This document shows, piece after piece, positions 25,954-34,876 of a stretch of 64,000 nt of DNA. A model generated the notes under the pieces. The model ran no database searches and was not told the DNA's origin. It was given only the letters and a program-made list of their open reading frames with translations. How positions within the stretch are numbered: the first letter of the stretch is position 1; each line of letters starts with the position of its first letter. The DNA comes from Belnapia sp. F-4-1. GTDB taxonomy: Bacteria > Pseudomonadota > Alphaproteobacteria > Acetobacterales > Acetobacteraceae. The translations under genes were made by a program, and so were the position numbers. The stretch covers positions 3,575,019-3,639,018 of the forward strand of contig NZ_KN676113.1 of the NCBI RefSeq assembly GCF_000802185.1, read 5' to 3'.

Positions 25954-27024
25954 ATGGACGCGCCGCTGCTGCGCCTGGATGGGATTGCGAGGAGGGCGGC
26001 GGGTTTCGAGGAGATCAGCCTCGACCTCGCCCGCGGCGAGACCCTGGTTCTTCTCGCCCCGGCCGGCAGCGGCAAGACCGCGCTGCTTCGCCTCGTCGCC
26101 GGCATCGACCGGCCCGATTCCGGGCAGCTGCTGCTCGACGGCCGCGACCTTGCCCCGCTCGCGCCCTCGCAGCGCCCGCTCACCCTTTTCGATCCCGTGC
26201 TGCCGGCAAACCGCACGGTGCAGGAGGCGACCGCCCAACTCCTGCCCGGCTACGGCATCCCCGCCCGCGACAGGCCCGCCCGCATCGCCCGCGCGCTGAC
26301 CGCGCTCGGCCTCGACGGTTTCGAGGGGCGCCGGATCGCCGGCCTCGGGCCGCTGCCGCGCCTCCGCGCCGCCTTCGCCCGGGCCCTCGCCCCGGAGCAG
26401 CCGCTGCTGCTGCTCGACGACCCGCTCGCGGGCCTGGACCCCGGCTCCCGCCGCAGCTTCGCCTTCGACCTGCGCCGGCTCGCCCGCCGCCTCGGCCTCA
26501 CCCTCCTGCTGGCGACCCGCGAGGGGGAGGAAGCGATGGCGCTGGCCGACCGCATCGCAGTCCTCGACGGGGGCCACATCGTCCAATGCGACCGGCCGCG
26601 CGCCCTCTATGAGGAACCCGCCACCGCCCTCATCGCCGGCCTGCTCGGCGAGAACAACCGCCTGCCCGGCACGGTCGCATGGCGGGAGGAGGCGGAATGC
26701 GGCATCCGCCTCGATTGCGGCCCGCTGGTCGAGGCTCGCATTGCCGATGCCGGCGGGCCCGGGAGCCGCTGCATCGTCGCCATCCGCCCGGACCGCGTTG
26801 CCGTTGCCGCCCTGCCGGCCGAGGAGATGGGCGAGGGTGCGCTCCCTGCCGCGCTGCGCGACAGCGTCTTCCTCGGCGACCATGTCCGCTTGCTGATGGA
26901 GCTGGGGGAAGGTGGGATGCTCATTGCCCGGCGCCCGCCCGGCGCCCGCCTGCCGGTTCCGGGCGGCCCGGCCTCCGTCGCCTGGGACCCTTACGCGGCC
27001 TTCGCCTATCGCGCGCTGCGCTGA
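25954..27024 (+). CDS. Orphan, degenerate PotA-like ABC ATPase
   Basis: A 356-residue protein with the layout of polyamine/Fe importer ATPases (nucleotide-binding domain, then a TOBE-like C-terminal domain: IAAIRPDRVAV). Several catalytic motifs are altered: Walker A is APAGSGKT (Lys41, first Gly lost), the LSGGQ signature is LGPLP (131-135), the Walker B acid pair is DD (Asp155-Asp156, Glu expected second), and the H-loop His is Arg189. ATP binding may persist but turnover is doubtful. No permease or binding protein is adjacent. Confidence 0.72.
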   Translation: MDAPLLRLDGIARRAAGFEEISLDLARGETLVLLAPAGSGKTALLRLVAGIDRPDSGQLLLDGRDLAPLAPSQRPLTLFDPVLPANRTVQEATAQLLPGYGIPARDRPARIARALTALGLDGFEGRRIAGLGPLPRLRAAFARALAPEQPLLLLDDPLAGLDPGSRRSFAFDLRRLARRLGLTLLLATREGEEAMALADRIAVLDGGHIVQCDRPRALYEEPATALIAGLLGENNRLPGTVAWREEAECGIRLDCGPLVEARIADAGGPGSRCIVAIRPDRVAVAALPAEEMGEGALPAALRDSVFLGDHVRLLMELGEGGMLIARRPPGARLPVPGGPASVAWDPYAAFAYRALR

Positions 27025-27088
27025 GCCGCCCTTGGTTCCGGCCGCCGCCGCCCCATCTGCTCGGCGCAACAATCCGGGGAGACCGCCC

Positions 27089-27823
<735 letters not shown>

Positions 27824-27888
27824 CGGGAACCGTGGGCAGGGGAGGGCGGTTCACCCCGCACTCCCCCAAACCAATTCCGAGGTTCCCC

Positions 27889-28995
27889 ATGCCGCAGCTC
27901 CGGCTGAAGCCGCTCAACCAGCAGACCATCGTTATCACCGGCGCCAGCTCCGGCATCGGCCTTGCCACCGCGCGGCTCGCCGCGCAGTCCGGCGCTCGCG
28001 TCTTCCTTATCTCGCGCAACGGCGAGGCGCTGGAGAAGATCGTACAGGAACTACGCAACCAGGGCGCCCGCGCCGACCATGCCGTCGCCGATGTCGGCAG
28101 GCTGGAGGAGCTGGAGGCAGCCGCGCAGAAGGTGCAGGAGGCCTTCGGCGGCTTCGACTCCTGGGTGAACGACGCCGGCACCTCGATCTATGGCGAGATC
28201 GAGAAGGTCCCGCTGGCCGACCACCATCGCCTGTTCGAGACCAATTACTGGGGCGTCGTCCACGGCAGCACCATCGCCGCCCGGGCACTCCGGCAACGTG
28301 GCGGCGGCGCCATCGTCAACATCGGCAGCGTGCTGTCGGACCGGGCGATGATGCTGCAGGGCCCCTATTCCGCTACCAAGCACGCCGTCCGTGCCTTCAC
28401 CGACGCGCTCCGGATGGAGCTGGAGCGGGACGGCGCGCCGATCAGCGTCACGCTCATCAAGCCCTCCGGAATCGAGACCGGCTTCCAGGACCATGCGCGC
28501 AACTACCTGCCGAGCGAGGGCGTCCGCGTGCCCCCGCCGGCCTATGACCCGAAGCTCGTCGCCCGCGCCATCCTCCATGCCTGCGCCCACAAGCGGCGGG
28601 AGCTGGTGGTCGGGTTCGGCGGCCATGCCATCGCGCTGATGGGGGCCCTCTTCCCCCGCACCACCGACCTGGTGATGGAGGCCGTCGGTTATCCCGCGCA
28701 GGTCAGCGACAAGCGCCCGAAGGCCAGCCGCGCCGACAACCTCTACCAGCCTCGCGAGGACGGCACCGAGAAAAGCCTAACCCGCCCCGTCGCTCCGGTG
28801 CGCAAGACCAGCCTCTTCCTCGAGGCCCAGCTCCACCCCGCCATGACGGCGGCGGCACTGGCAGGGCTCGGGGCTCTCCTCATCGGCGTCGGCGCGGCGC
28901 GGCGGATGGGCGGCGGGCGTGTCCTCGTCCCCGGCCAGCGCCCGGTGCGCCGCCTCGCCCGCGAGGCCCAGCGCCGCATCGGCGGCATCTTCTGA
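27889..28995 (+). CDS. Short-chain dehydrogenase/reductase with C-terminal membrane segment
   Basis: A 368-residue SDR: cofactor motif TGASSGIG near the N-terminus, NDAG (a variant of NNAG) at ~90, catalytic Ser/Tyr/Lys in IGSVLSD and PYSATKHA. About 70 residues beyond the usual SDR end follow, including a hydrophobic segment AALAGLGALLIGVG, so the protein is probably membrane-tethered. It overlaps a second SDR (TGATG). Substrate unknown. Confidence 0.85.
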   Translation: MPQLRLKPLNQQTIVITGASSGIGLATARLAAQSGARVFLISRNGEALEKIVQELRNQGARADHAVADVGRLEELEAAAQKVQEAFGGFDSWVNDAGTSIYGEIEKVPLADHHRLFETNYWGVVHGSTIAARALRQRGGGAIVNIGSVLSDRAMMLQGPYSATKHAVRAFTDALRMELERDGAPISVTLIKPSGIETGFQDHARNYLPSEGVRVPPPAYDPKLVARAILHACAHKRRELVVGFGGHAIALMGALFPRTTDLVMEAVGYPAQVSDKRPKASRADNLYQPREDGTEKSLTRPVAPVRKTSLFLEAQLHPAMTAAALAGLGALLIGVGAARRMGGGRVLVPGQRPVRRLAREAQRRIGGIF

Positions 28996-29849
28996 TGCCG
29001 CATCCGGCTCTCGTCCCGGGCGCCGTCGCCGTCGTGACGGGCGGCGCCGCGGGTATCGGCCTCGCCGCCGCCACCCGCTTCGCCCGGGCCGGCCTTCGCA
29101 TCGTCCTCGCCGATCTCGGCGAGGACCGCCTGGTCCGGGCCGCCGCCGGCATCGTGGAAGCCGTCCCCGATGCCGAGGTAGTGACCCAGCCCTGCGACGT
29201 CGGCGACCCGGCCCAGGTCGCGGCGCTGGAAGCCGAGGTGCGTGCCCGTTTCGGCGGCACGGACGTGCTGATGAACAATGCCGGCATCCAGCCGGGCAGC
29301 ACCATCTTCGGCCCTCCCGGCACTTGGTCGCGCATCCTCCAGACCAATCTCTGGGGCCTCATCCATGGCAGCCAGATCTTCGTGCCGCGGATGATCGAGC
29401 GCGGCCGCCCTGGCCTCGTCATCAACACCGGCTCGAAGCAGGGCATCACGACACCGCCCGGCGACCCGGCCTACAACGTAGCGAAGTCCGGCGTCCGCAC
29501 CTTCACCGAGGCGTTGCAGCACGAGCTGCGCAACACCGAGGGCTGCCGGATCAGCGCGCATCTGCTGATCCCCGGCTTCGTCTTCACCGGCCTCACCGCC
29601 AACGGCCGCACGGAGAAGCCCGCCGCCTCCTGGACGCCAAATCAGACGGTGGATTTCATGCTGGAGCGCCTGGAGGCCGGCGACTTCTACATCCTCTGCC
29701 CCGACAACGACGTGCCGCGCTGGCTGGACGAGCGGCGCATCCTTTGGTCGACGGGCGACATCGTCGAGAACCGCCCGCCGCTGTCGCGCTGGCACAAGGA
29801 TCACGCCGCGGCCTTCGCCGCCTATGTCGAGCGGTCCAGGGACGGTTGA
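28995..29849 (+). CDS. Short-chain dehydrogenase/reductase
   Basis: A 284-residue SDR with TGGAAGIG cofactor motif, MNNAGIQPG, the catalytic region NTGSKQGIT and the YxxxK site PAYNVAKSGV. It is coupled to the preceding SDR, and the ATG shares one base with the previous stop. The pair is followed by a BKACE-family gene, so a catabolic pathway is plausible, but no substrate can be named. Confidence 0.87.
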   Translation: MPHPALVPGAVAVVTGGAAGIGLAAATRFARAGLRIVLADLGEDRLVRAAAGIVEAVPDAEVVTQPCDVGDPAQVAALEAEVRARFGGTDVLMNNAGIQPGSTIFGPPGTWSRILQTNLWGLIHGSQIFVPRMIERGRPGLVINTGSKQGITTPPGDPAYNVAKSGVRTFTEALQHELRNTEGCRISAHLLIPGFVFTGLTANGRTEKPAASWTPNQTVDFMLERLEAGDFYILCPDNDVPRWLDERRILWSTGDIVENRPPLSRWHKDHAAAFAAYVERSRDG

Positions 29850-29951
29850 GGGGCCCTACCCAGGCCTCGCCGCCGCCGGTGCGCGGGACGCCTTCACGCC
29901 GCGCCCTGTCCCGCCGATAGTGCCGGTACGCACCATCGGGAGGAGAGGGGC

Positions 29952-30878
29952 ATGTCAAAGGTCATCATCAGCGTCGCCGTCACCGGGGCGATCCACACGC
30001 CCAGCATGTCGGACTACCTGCCGATCACCCCGCAGGAGATCGCCGAGCAGTCGATCGCGGCGGCGGAGGCTGGGGCCGCCATCATCCACCTGCATGCGCG
30101 CGACCCGCAGGACGGCCGGCCGACGCCGGACCCGAAGGTCTTCATGCAGTTCCTGCCCGTCATCAAGCAGTCGACCGATGCGGTGATCAACATCACCACC
30201 GGCGGCGGACTCGGCATGTCGGTCGACGAGCGGCTAGCGGCGCCGCTGCAGGCGAAGCCGGAGATGTGCTCGCTCAACATGGGCAGCATGAACTTCAACA
30301 TCTCGGGCAGCGCCGCCCGCATCAAGAATTTCAAGCATGAGTGGGAGCGGCCCTACCTGGAGGGTACGACGGACTTCATCTTCCGCAACACCTTCAAGGA
30401 CATCGAGCAGATCGTCGAGCGGCTCGGCAAGGGCCACGGCACCCGCTTCGAGTTCGAATGCTACGATGTCGGCCACCTCTACAACCTGGCCCATATGCTC
30501 GACCGCCGCGTGGTGGAGCCGCCGCTCTTCACCCAGACGATCTTCGGCATCCTGGGCGGCGTCGGCGCCGAGCCGCGCAACCTGCTCTTCATGAAGGAGA
30601 CGGCGGACCGGCTCTTCGGCAAGGACTATGTGTGGTCGGTGCTGGCGGCGGGGCGGAACCAGATGCCCTTCACCACCATGGCCGGAATGCTCGGCGGCAA
30701 TGTCCGCGTCGGACTCGAGGATAGCCTCTGGCTCGGCCGCGGCGTGCAGGCGAAGAGCAATGCCGAGCAGGTGGCGAAGATCCGCCGCATCCTGGAGGAG
30801 CTGAGCCTCGAGATCGCAACTCCCGCCGAGGCGCGGCAGATCCTGGCGCTGAAGGGCGGCGACAAGGTCGGCTTCTGA
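29952..30878 (+). CDS. BKACE-family (3-keto-5-aminohexanoate cleavage-like) enzyme
   Basis: A 308-residue TIM-barrel enzyme of the beta-keto acid cleavage family. The Zn-binding His residues are in IIHLHARDP; other family blocks are VTGAIHTPSMSDYLPITP and INITTGGGLGMS. BKACE enzymes condense a beta-keto acid with acetyl-CoA to give an acyl-CoA and acetoacetate; the best known member acts in lysine fermentation, but many differ in substrate. It follows the SDR pair and is closed by a terminator. Confidence 0.85.
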   Translation: MSKVIISVAVTGAIHTPSMSDYLPITPQEIAEQSIAAAEAGAAIIHLHARDPQDGRPTPDPKVFMQFLPVIKQSTDAVINITTGGGLGMSVDERLAAPLQAKPEMCSLNMGSMNFNISGSAARIKNFKHEWERPYLEGTTDFIFRNTFKDIEQIVERLGKGHGTRFEFECYDVGHLYNLAHMLDRRVVEPPLFTQTIFGILGGVGAEPRNLLFMKETADRLFGKDYVWSVLAAGRNQMPFTTMAGMLGGNVRVGLEDSLWLGRGVQAKSNAEQVAKIRRILEELSLEIATPAEARQILALKGGDKVGF

Positions 30879-30887
30879 GCGGGAAAG

Positions 30888-30909
30888 GGGCGGCGGCTGC
30901 CCGCCGCCC
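30888..30909. terminator. Bidirectional hairpin terminator
   Basis: A perfect 9-bp stem (GGGCGGCGG, 4-base loop CTGC, CCGCCGCCC) between the convergent BKACE and DUF4394 genes. No long T-run follows on either strand. Confidence 0.6.
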
Positions 30910-30916
30910 TGGCCCG

Positions 30917-31705
30917 TTACTGCACTACGGCGATGTCGATCACCTCGGCCTGCGGCAGACCGGTCACCTGGCCGACCGTGGTCGCCTTGCCGTTCGACAG
31001 GTCGACATGGTGCAGCGTGCTGCCGGCCATGAGCACCGCCATGTTGCCGCCGCCCGCCTCGGGCATGATGTCGAAGGCGACGCCGCCCGGCAGGCTCGGC
31101 GCGACCTCGCCCTTCGGTTGCTGTACGCCCTCGTTCGGCGGGGCCTGGAGGTTCAGCGAACGGGTCAGCGTGTCGACGGTGAAGAGCATGGTCGCCGTCG
31201 CGCCCTTCATGCTGTTGGTATAGGCGCCGGCGACGACGCGCGGCGTGGTCTCGGCCCAGGGCGTGCCGGCCTGGTAGCGGAGCTGCCCGTCCTTCGCCAC
31301 CTGGCCGTTGTCGACGTTGATGCGGAGATTGGTGCCGTTCATCCCCATCACCCGCAGCCGGTCGGCGACCGGGTTGAAGTCGACGGTCGCGCGCCCGCCG
31401 CTCTCGAAACGCTCGGAAAGGCGGCTGACCTGGGTGGCGCGGCCGGTCGCGGCATCGATGGTGACGATCTGGCCGGCATCGGTCAGCCCGTAGAGCTTCA
31501 TGTCGGCCGGCCGCACATCGATGCCGAGCAGCCGGCCCTCGATGCCGGTGACGTGCACTGGCGCCATGGCGCGGCGGGTCTGGCTGTCGATGCGGACAAG
31601 ATGGTTGTCGGCGGTGAGGCCGACGAGCGTGGCGGCTTCGGCGCCGGCAGCCGAAAGGGCGAGGGCGGCGCCGGCGGCGAGCATCATGCGAACGGTGCGG
31701 GTCAT
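30917..31705 (-). CDS. DUF4394 domain-containing exported protein
   Basis: A 262-residue protein with a signal peptide (TRTVRMMLAAGAALALSAAGAEA). The mature part has repeated beta-propeller-like segments (VRIDSQTRRAMAPVHV; QIVTIDAATGRATQV; LFTVDTLTRSLNLQ) and VDFNPVADRLRVMGMNGTNLRIN, the DUF4394 hallmark. Function unknown. ATG 31705 is chosen so that the signal peptide starts correctly; the frame extends 10 codons upstream. Confidence 0.82.
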   Translation of the reverse strand: MTRTVRMMLAAGAALALSAAGAEAATLVGLTADNHLVRIDSQTRRAMAPVHVTGIEGRLLGIDVRPADMKLYGLTDAGQIVTIDAATGRATQVSRLSERFESGGRATVDFNPVADRLRVMGMNGTNLRINVDNGQVAKDGQLRYQAGTPWAETTPRVVAGAYTNSMKGATATMLFTVDTLTRSLNLQAPPNEGVQQPKGEVAPSLPGGVAFDIMPEAGGGNMAVLMAGSTLHHVDLSNGKATTVGQVTGLPQAEVIDIAVVQ

Positions 31706-31816
31706 GGCGTCTCTCCGAAAGGGAGCGGCAACCATTCCGCTGCCGCTGCTGGCCTTACGGAGCGTTGGCGAGGCTGGATGCGACGTTTGGTATCACAGAG
31801 TTGGGAAAACGCTCGC

Positions 31817-31945
31817 TTAGCCCCGGAAGCCTGACATCACGAAGAGCAGCAGCATGACCGCGAGCAGGATCGCGCCGGTGATGAGCTGGGACACCCAGCC
31901 CTGCTCGGCCTCCCGGGCCCCCGCGCCGCGGCGGGAGCGAGCCAT
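31817..31945 (-). CDS. Possible 42-residue single-pass membrane protein
   Basis: A short frame (ATG 31945, TAA 31817) that encodes a basic N-terminus (MARSRRGAGAREAEQ), then a hydrophobic helix LITGAILLAVMLLLFVM and a short end SGFRG. The charge-then-helix layout is that of a tail-anchored small membrane protein. No strong ribosome-binding site is seen. It would be missed by length cut-offs. Confidence 0.4.
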   Translation of the reverse strand: MARSRRGAGAREAEQGWVSQLITGAILLAVMLLLFVMSGFRG

Positions 31946-32164
31946 CTCGACATCGGACGTCGGTTCAGCCCCTTTCACCGGAATGGCGGCATGGACGGCG
32001 GCAAGGATGGCGCAGGAAAGGACCGGGCATGTTCTTGTCCTGGACAGGTGCCCGCACCCGATGGCGCGAGCGCCGGCGCAGCAACCGGCACGGTCAGCTT
32101 AACATCACGGCTCGGTGATGTATGTCGAAAAAATAGAATCCTGTAGGCGATTGAGCCTCGAGGG

Positions 32165-32857
32165 TCAGCTTGCGCCTGCCGCCGTCAGCCGCCCGATGAA
32201 GAGGATCGGCCCAGTCGGCCGTCCGGTCGGCGAGCCGCCGGGCGGCTCCAGGCTGATCTCGATCAGCATTCCCGGCTCCGGCCGCAAGCCGCCGGTGCTC
32301 ACCGTCAGCTGCCCCTCGGGCGGGATGAGGCCAAGCGAGGTCGGCGCCGTCGCCCCTGGCGGCAGGCCCCAGAGCTGCATCGCCCGGCCTTCCTCCAGCC
32401 GGCGCGGGTTGAGCGAGGCGAGGCGCAACTGCCCGGCGGCATTGGCCTCCACCACCCAGGCCGGCTGGTCGCGCTGGGTGAGCAGGACGGTCATCAGCCG
32501 CGGCGGCTCGGGCACGGGGCGCGTCACCAGCAAGGCTGCAAGGCCGGCCGCCACCGCGCTGGCGCCGATCGCCCAACCGCGCCACGGGTCGAGCCAGCGG
32601 CGCCGCGGCACGGGGGCAGGGCGGGGGGCTCCGGGCAGCGCTGCCTCGATACGGTCCCACAGATCGGGCGGCGGCGACTCCGGCGCGGCGAGTGCCAGCA
32701 GTGGCGCAAGGCGCACCTCCCACTCGCGGATGGCCGCGCGCAGCCCGGTATCGCCCGGCAGCGCCGCCTCCACCTCCGCCACCGCGCGGGCGTCGAGCGT
32801 GCCGAGGACGTATTCGGCCGCGAGGATGTCGCGGTCCTGCGGATCGGTGGGGATCAC
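32165..32857 (-). CDS. RskA-type anti-sigma factor
   Basis: A 230-residue membrane anti-sigma factor: a helical cytoplasmic N-terminal part (LAAEYVLGTLDARAVAEVEAALPGD), LWDRIEAALPG, a membrane segment near residues 95-115 (WAIGASAVAAGLAALLV) and a C-terminal RskA-like domain (AMQLWGLPPGATAPTSLGLIP). GTG 32857 overlaps the sigma gene stop (GTGA), so both are made in fixed ratio. It would hold the ECF factor inactive until an envelope signal arrives. Confidence 0.84.
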   Translation of the reverse strand: MIPTDPQDRDILAAEYVLGTLDARAVAEVEAALPGDTGLRAAIREWEVRLAPLLALAAPESPPPDLWDRIEAALPGAPRPAPVPRRRWLDPWRGWAIGASAVAAGLAALLVTRPVPEPPRLMTVLLTQRDQPAWVVEANAAGQLRLASLNPRRLEEGRAMQLWGLPPGATAPTSLGLIPPEGQLTVSTGGLRPEPGMLIEISLEPPGGSPTGRPTGPILFIGRLTAAGAS

Positions 32858-33393
32858 GTCAGGCACTCCCGCAGCTGCAGGAGGCCGCGCCTGATCCAGG
32901 CCTTCACCGTGCCGAGCGGCAGGTCGAGCCGCGCCGCCACCTGGGCGTGGGAGAGGCCGTGGACGAAGGCAAGGAGGATGCCCTTGCGGTTCTTCTCGTC
33001 GAGGGCCGAAAGGCAGTCGCGCAGCCGCCGCCCCTCGGCGCTCGCCGCCACGTGCTCCAACGCCTCGGGTGCCACAGCGATGTCGCCGAGCGCCGGGTCG
33101 TCGGTCGGCAGCTCCCGCCCGCGCTTCCGCGCCAGGTCGAGCGCCGCATGCCGAGCGACGGCGCCGAGCCAGGCCCCGGCCTCGCCCCGTGCCGGGTCGA
33201 ATTGCGCCGCCCGCTGGCTGATGCGGAGGAAGGTGTCCTGCACCGCATCCGCCGCCGCCTCGCGGTCGCGCAGGATGGACTGGGCGATGCCGAAGAGCCG
33301 TGTCGCCTGCTGCTGGTAGAGCGCCCGCAGCGCCCCGCGATCGCCGCGCGCCACCTCGACGAGCAGCGCCGCCGCCGGGGATTCGGCCCTCAC
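32854..33393 (-). CDS. ECF-type RNA polymerase sigma factor
   Basis: A 179-residue ECF sigma factor. Region 2 is ALRALYQQQATRLFGIAQSILRDREAAADAVQDTF; region 4 is CLSALDEKNRKGILLAFVHGLSHAQVAARLDLPLGTVKAWIRRGLLQL. GTG 33393 overlaps the stop of the upstream exported-protein gene (GTGA); the stop overlaps the anti-sigma GTG. The target promoters are unknown. SigK/RskA-type pairs commonly answer oxidative or envelope stress. Confidence 0.87.
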   Translation of the reverse strand: MRAESPAAALLVEVARGDRGALRALYQQQATRLFGIAQSILRDREAAADAVQDTFLRISQRAAQFDPARGEAGAWLGAVARHAALDLARKRGRELPTDDPALGDIAVAPEALEHVAASAEGRRLRDCLSALDEKNRKGILLAFVHGLSHAQVAARLDLPLGTVKAWIRRGLLQLRECLT

Positions 33394-34010
33394 TGGGCGA
33401 AGAGCCGGAAGAGGCGCTGCAACAGCTCGCGGCCATCGAGGCCGGGCGGGGGCTCCACCGCAGCCTGGGGCTCGCGCGGCACCTGGCGGGCGAAGCGGGC
33501 CACCGCCTCGCGCGTTCCGGAGAGGCGCAGCTCGGTCGGCTCGGCCGTGCTGCTGCCGCCCCCGGTGCCGACCAAGCGTATCAGCGCTCGGTCGGCCTGC
33601 AACACCTCGGTCTCCATGCGGGCGGCATCCTCGGCCCTTGGGGTGCAGAGGATGCTGCGGCCCTCGAGCGCGCAGGGCATCTCCACCATGCGGTTGGGCA
33701 AGAAACGGAGCTGCGCCGTGCCCGAGAGCGCCAGCAGGCCGCGGGCCGCGCCATCCAGCGTCAGCTCGCGCGCCGTCACCGCGGGAACCAGCCGGCCGCG
33801 CCGGTCGATGATCTCGAAGGCAAGGCCGCTGCCGGTCCCGGAGGGCCGTTCCAGCCAATCGCGGTGGCGCAGCAGGCAGGCCGCCCGGTCCGTCATGCGG
33901 TCGGCGGCGCAGGCGAGGCGCCAGCTGCCGATCTCCTCCACCGGCTGCGCCCGGGCGGCGCCGGCGAGGAGTGGAAGGAGAAGGCATGCTAGGACGGCAG
34001 GACGCGGCAT
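33390..34010 (-). CDS. Exported protein co-transcribed with sigma/anti-sigma genes
   Basis: A 206-residue protein with signal peptide (MPRPAVLACLLLPLLAGAARAQ). The mature part has four cysteines (WRLACAADRMTDRAACLL; MPCALEGRSILC), a pattern a little like invasion-associated locus B (IalB) proteins. Similarity is too weak to assign a function. The stop overlaps the sigma factor GTG (GTGA), so it heads a three-gene unit. ATG 34010 is preferred to the upstream in-frame ATGs because it begins the signal peptide. Confidence 0.65.
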   Translation of the reverse strand: MPRPAVLACLLLPLLAGAARAQPVEEIGSWRLACAADRMTDRAACLLRHRDWLERPSGTGSGLAFEIIDRRGRLVPAVTARELTLDGAARGLLALSGTAQLRFLPNRMVEMPCALEGRSILCTPRAEDAARMETEVLQADRALIRLVGTGGGSSTAEPTELRLSGTREAVARFARQVPREPQAAVEPPPGLDGRELLQRLFRLFAQ

Positions 34011-34045
34011 GGGGCCGAGCATAGGCCGGGATGCGGAGGGACGAA

Positions 34046-34876
34046 ATGGCACCGATCACGCTGGCGGACGGGACGGAGGTGCCGACGCTCGGCCAGGGCA
34101 CCTGGCACATGGGCGAGCGAGGCAGCGACCGGCGCCGGGAGGCGGCGGCGCTCCGCCTCGGCCTCGACCTCGGCATGACCCTGATCGACACCGCCGAGAT
34201 GTACGCCGAAGGCGGCGCCGAGGAGGTGGTGGCCGAGGCCATCGCCGGGCGGCGCAGCGATGTGTTCCTCGTCTCCAAGGTTTATCCTCACAATGCGGGC
34301 GGCCGAAAGCTTGAGGCGGCGCTGGAGCGCAGCCTCAAGCGCCTGCGGACGGACGCCCTCGACCTCTACCTGCTGCACTGGCGGGGCTCGGTGCCCCTCG
34401 AGGATACGGTGGAGGCGATGGAGCGGATGCGGGGGCTGGGCAAGATTCGCCGCTGGGGCGTCTCCAACCTCGACGTCGACGATCTGGAGGAGCTTGGCCC
34501 GGCGCTGGCGGACTGCGCGACGGATCAGGTGCTCTACAACCTGGAGCATCGCGGGGTGGAGTTCGACCTGCTGCCCTTCTGCCGAGGGCGGCGGATGCCT
34601 GTGATGGCCTACAGCCCGGTCGGCCAGGGCGGGGCGCTGCTGCGGCACCCGGCCCTGCAGGGCGTGGCGCGGCGGCTCGGCGCGACGCCGGCCCAGGTGG
34701 CGATCGCCTGGACGCTGCAGCAGGGCGGCGTCATCGGCATCCCGAAGGCGGCCGACGAGGCGCATGTGCGGCTGAACGCCGCGGCCGGCGAACTGCGCCT
34801 CGCGCCTGAGGACCTCGCTGCGCTCGATGCCGACTTCCCGCCGCCTAGGCGGAAACGGTCCCTGGCGATGCTGTAG
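34046..34876 (+). CDS. Aldo/keto reductase
   Basis: A 276-residue (alpha/beta)8 NADPH-dependent oxidoreductase. The catalytic tetrad is visible: Asp and Tyr in LIDTAEMYAEGGAEE, Lys in FLVSKVYPHN, His in LYLLHWRG. The cofactor loop lies in VIGIPKAADEAHV. GGAGGG stands 5 bases before ATG 34046, which is favoured over ATG 34031. The substrate is unknown. The 3' end overlaps the KpsS-like gene by 32 bases on the opposite strand. Confidence 0.86.
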   Translation: MAPITLADGTEVPTLGQGTWHMGERGSDRRREAAALRLGLDLGMTLIDTAEMYAEGGAEEVVAEAIAGRRSDVFLVSKVYPHNAGGRKLEAALERSLKRLRTDALDLYLLHWRGSVPLEDTVEAMERMRGLGKIRRWGVSNLDVDDLEELGPALADCATDQVLYNLEHRGVEFDLLPFCRGRRMPVMAYSPVGQGGALLRHPALQGVARRLGATPAQVAIAWTLQQGGVIGIPKAADEAHVRLNAAAGELRLAPEDLAALDADFPPPRRKRSLAML

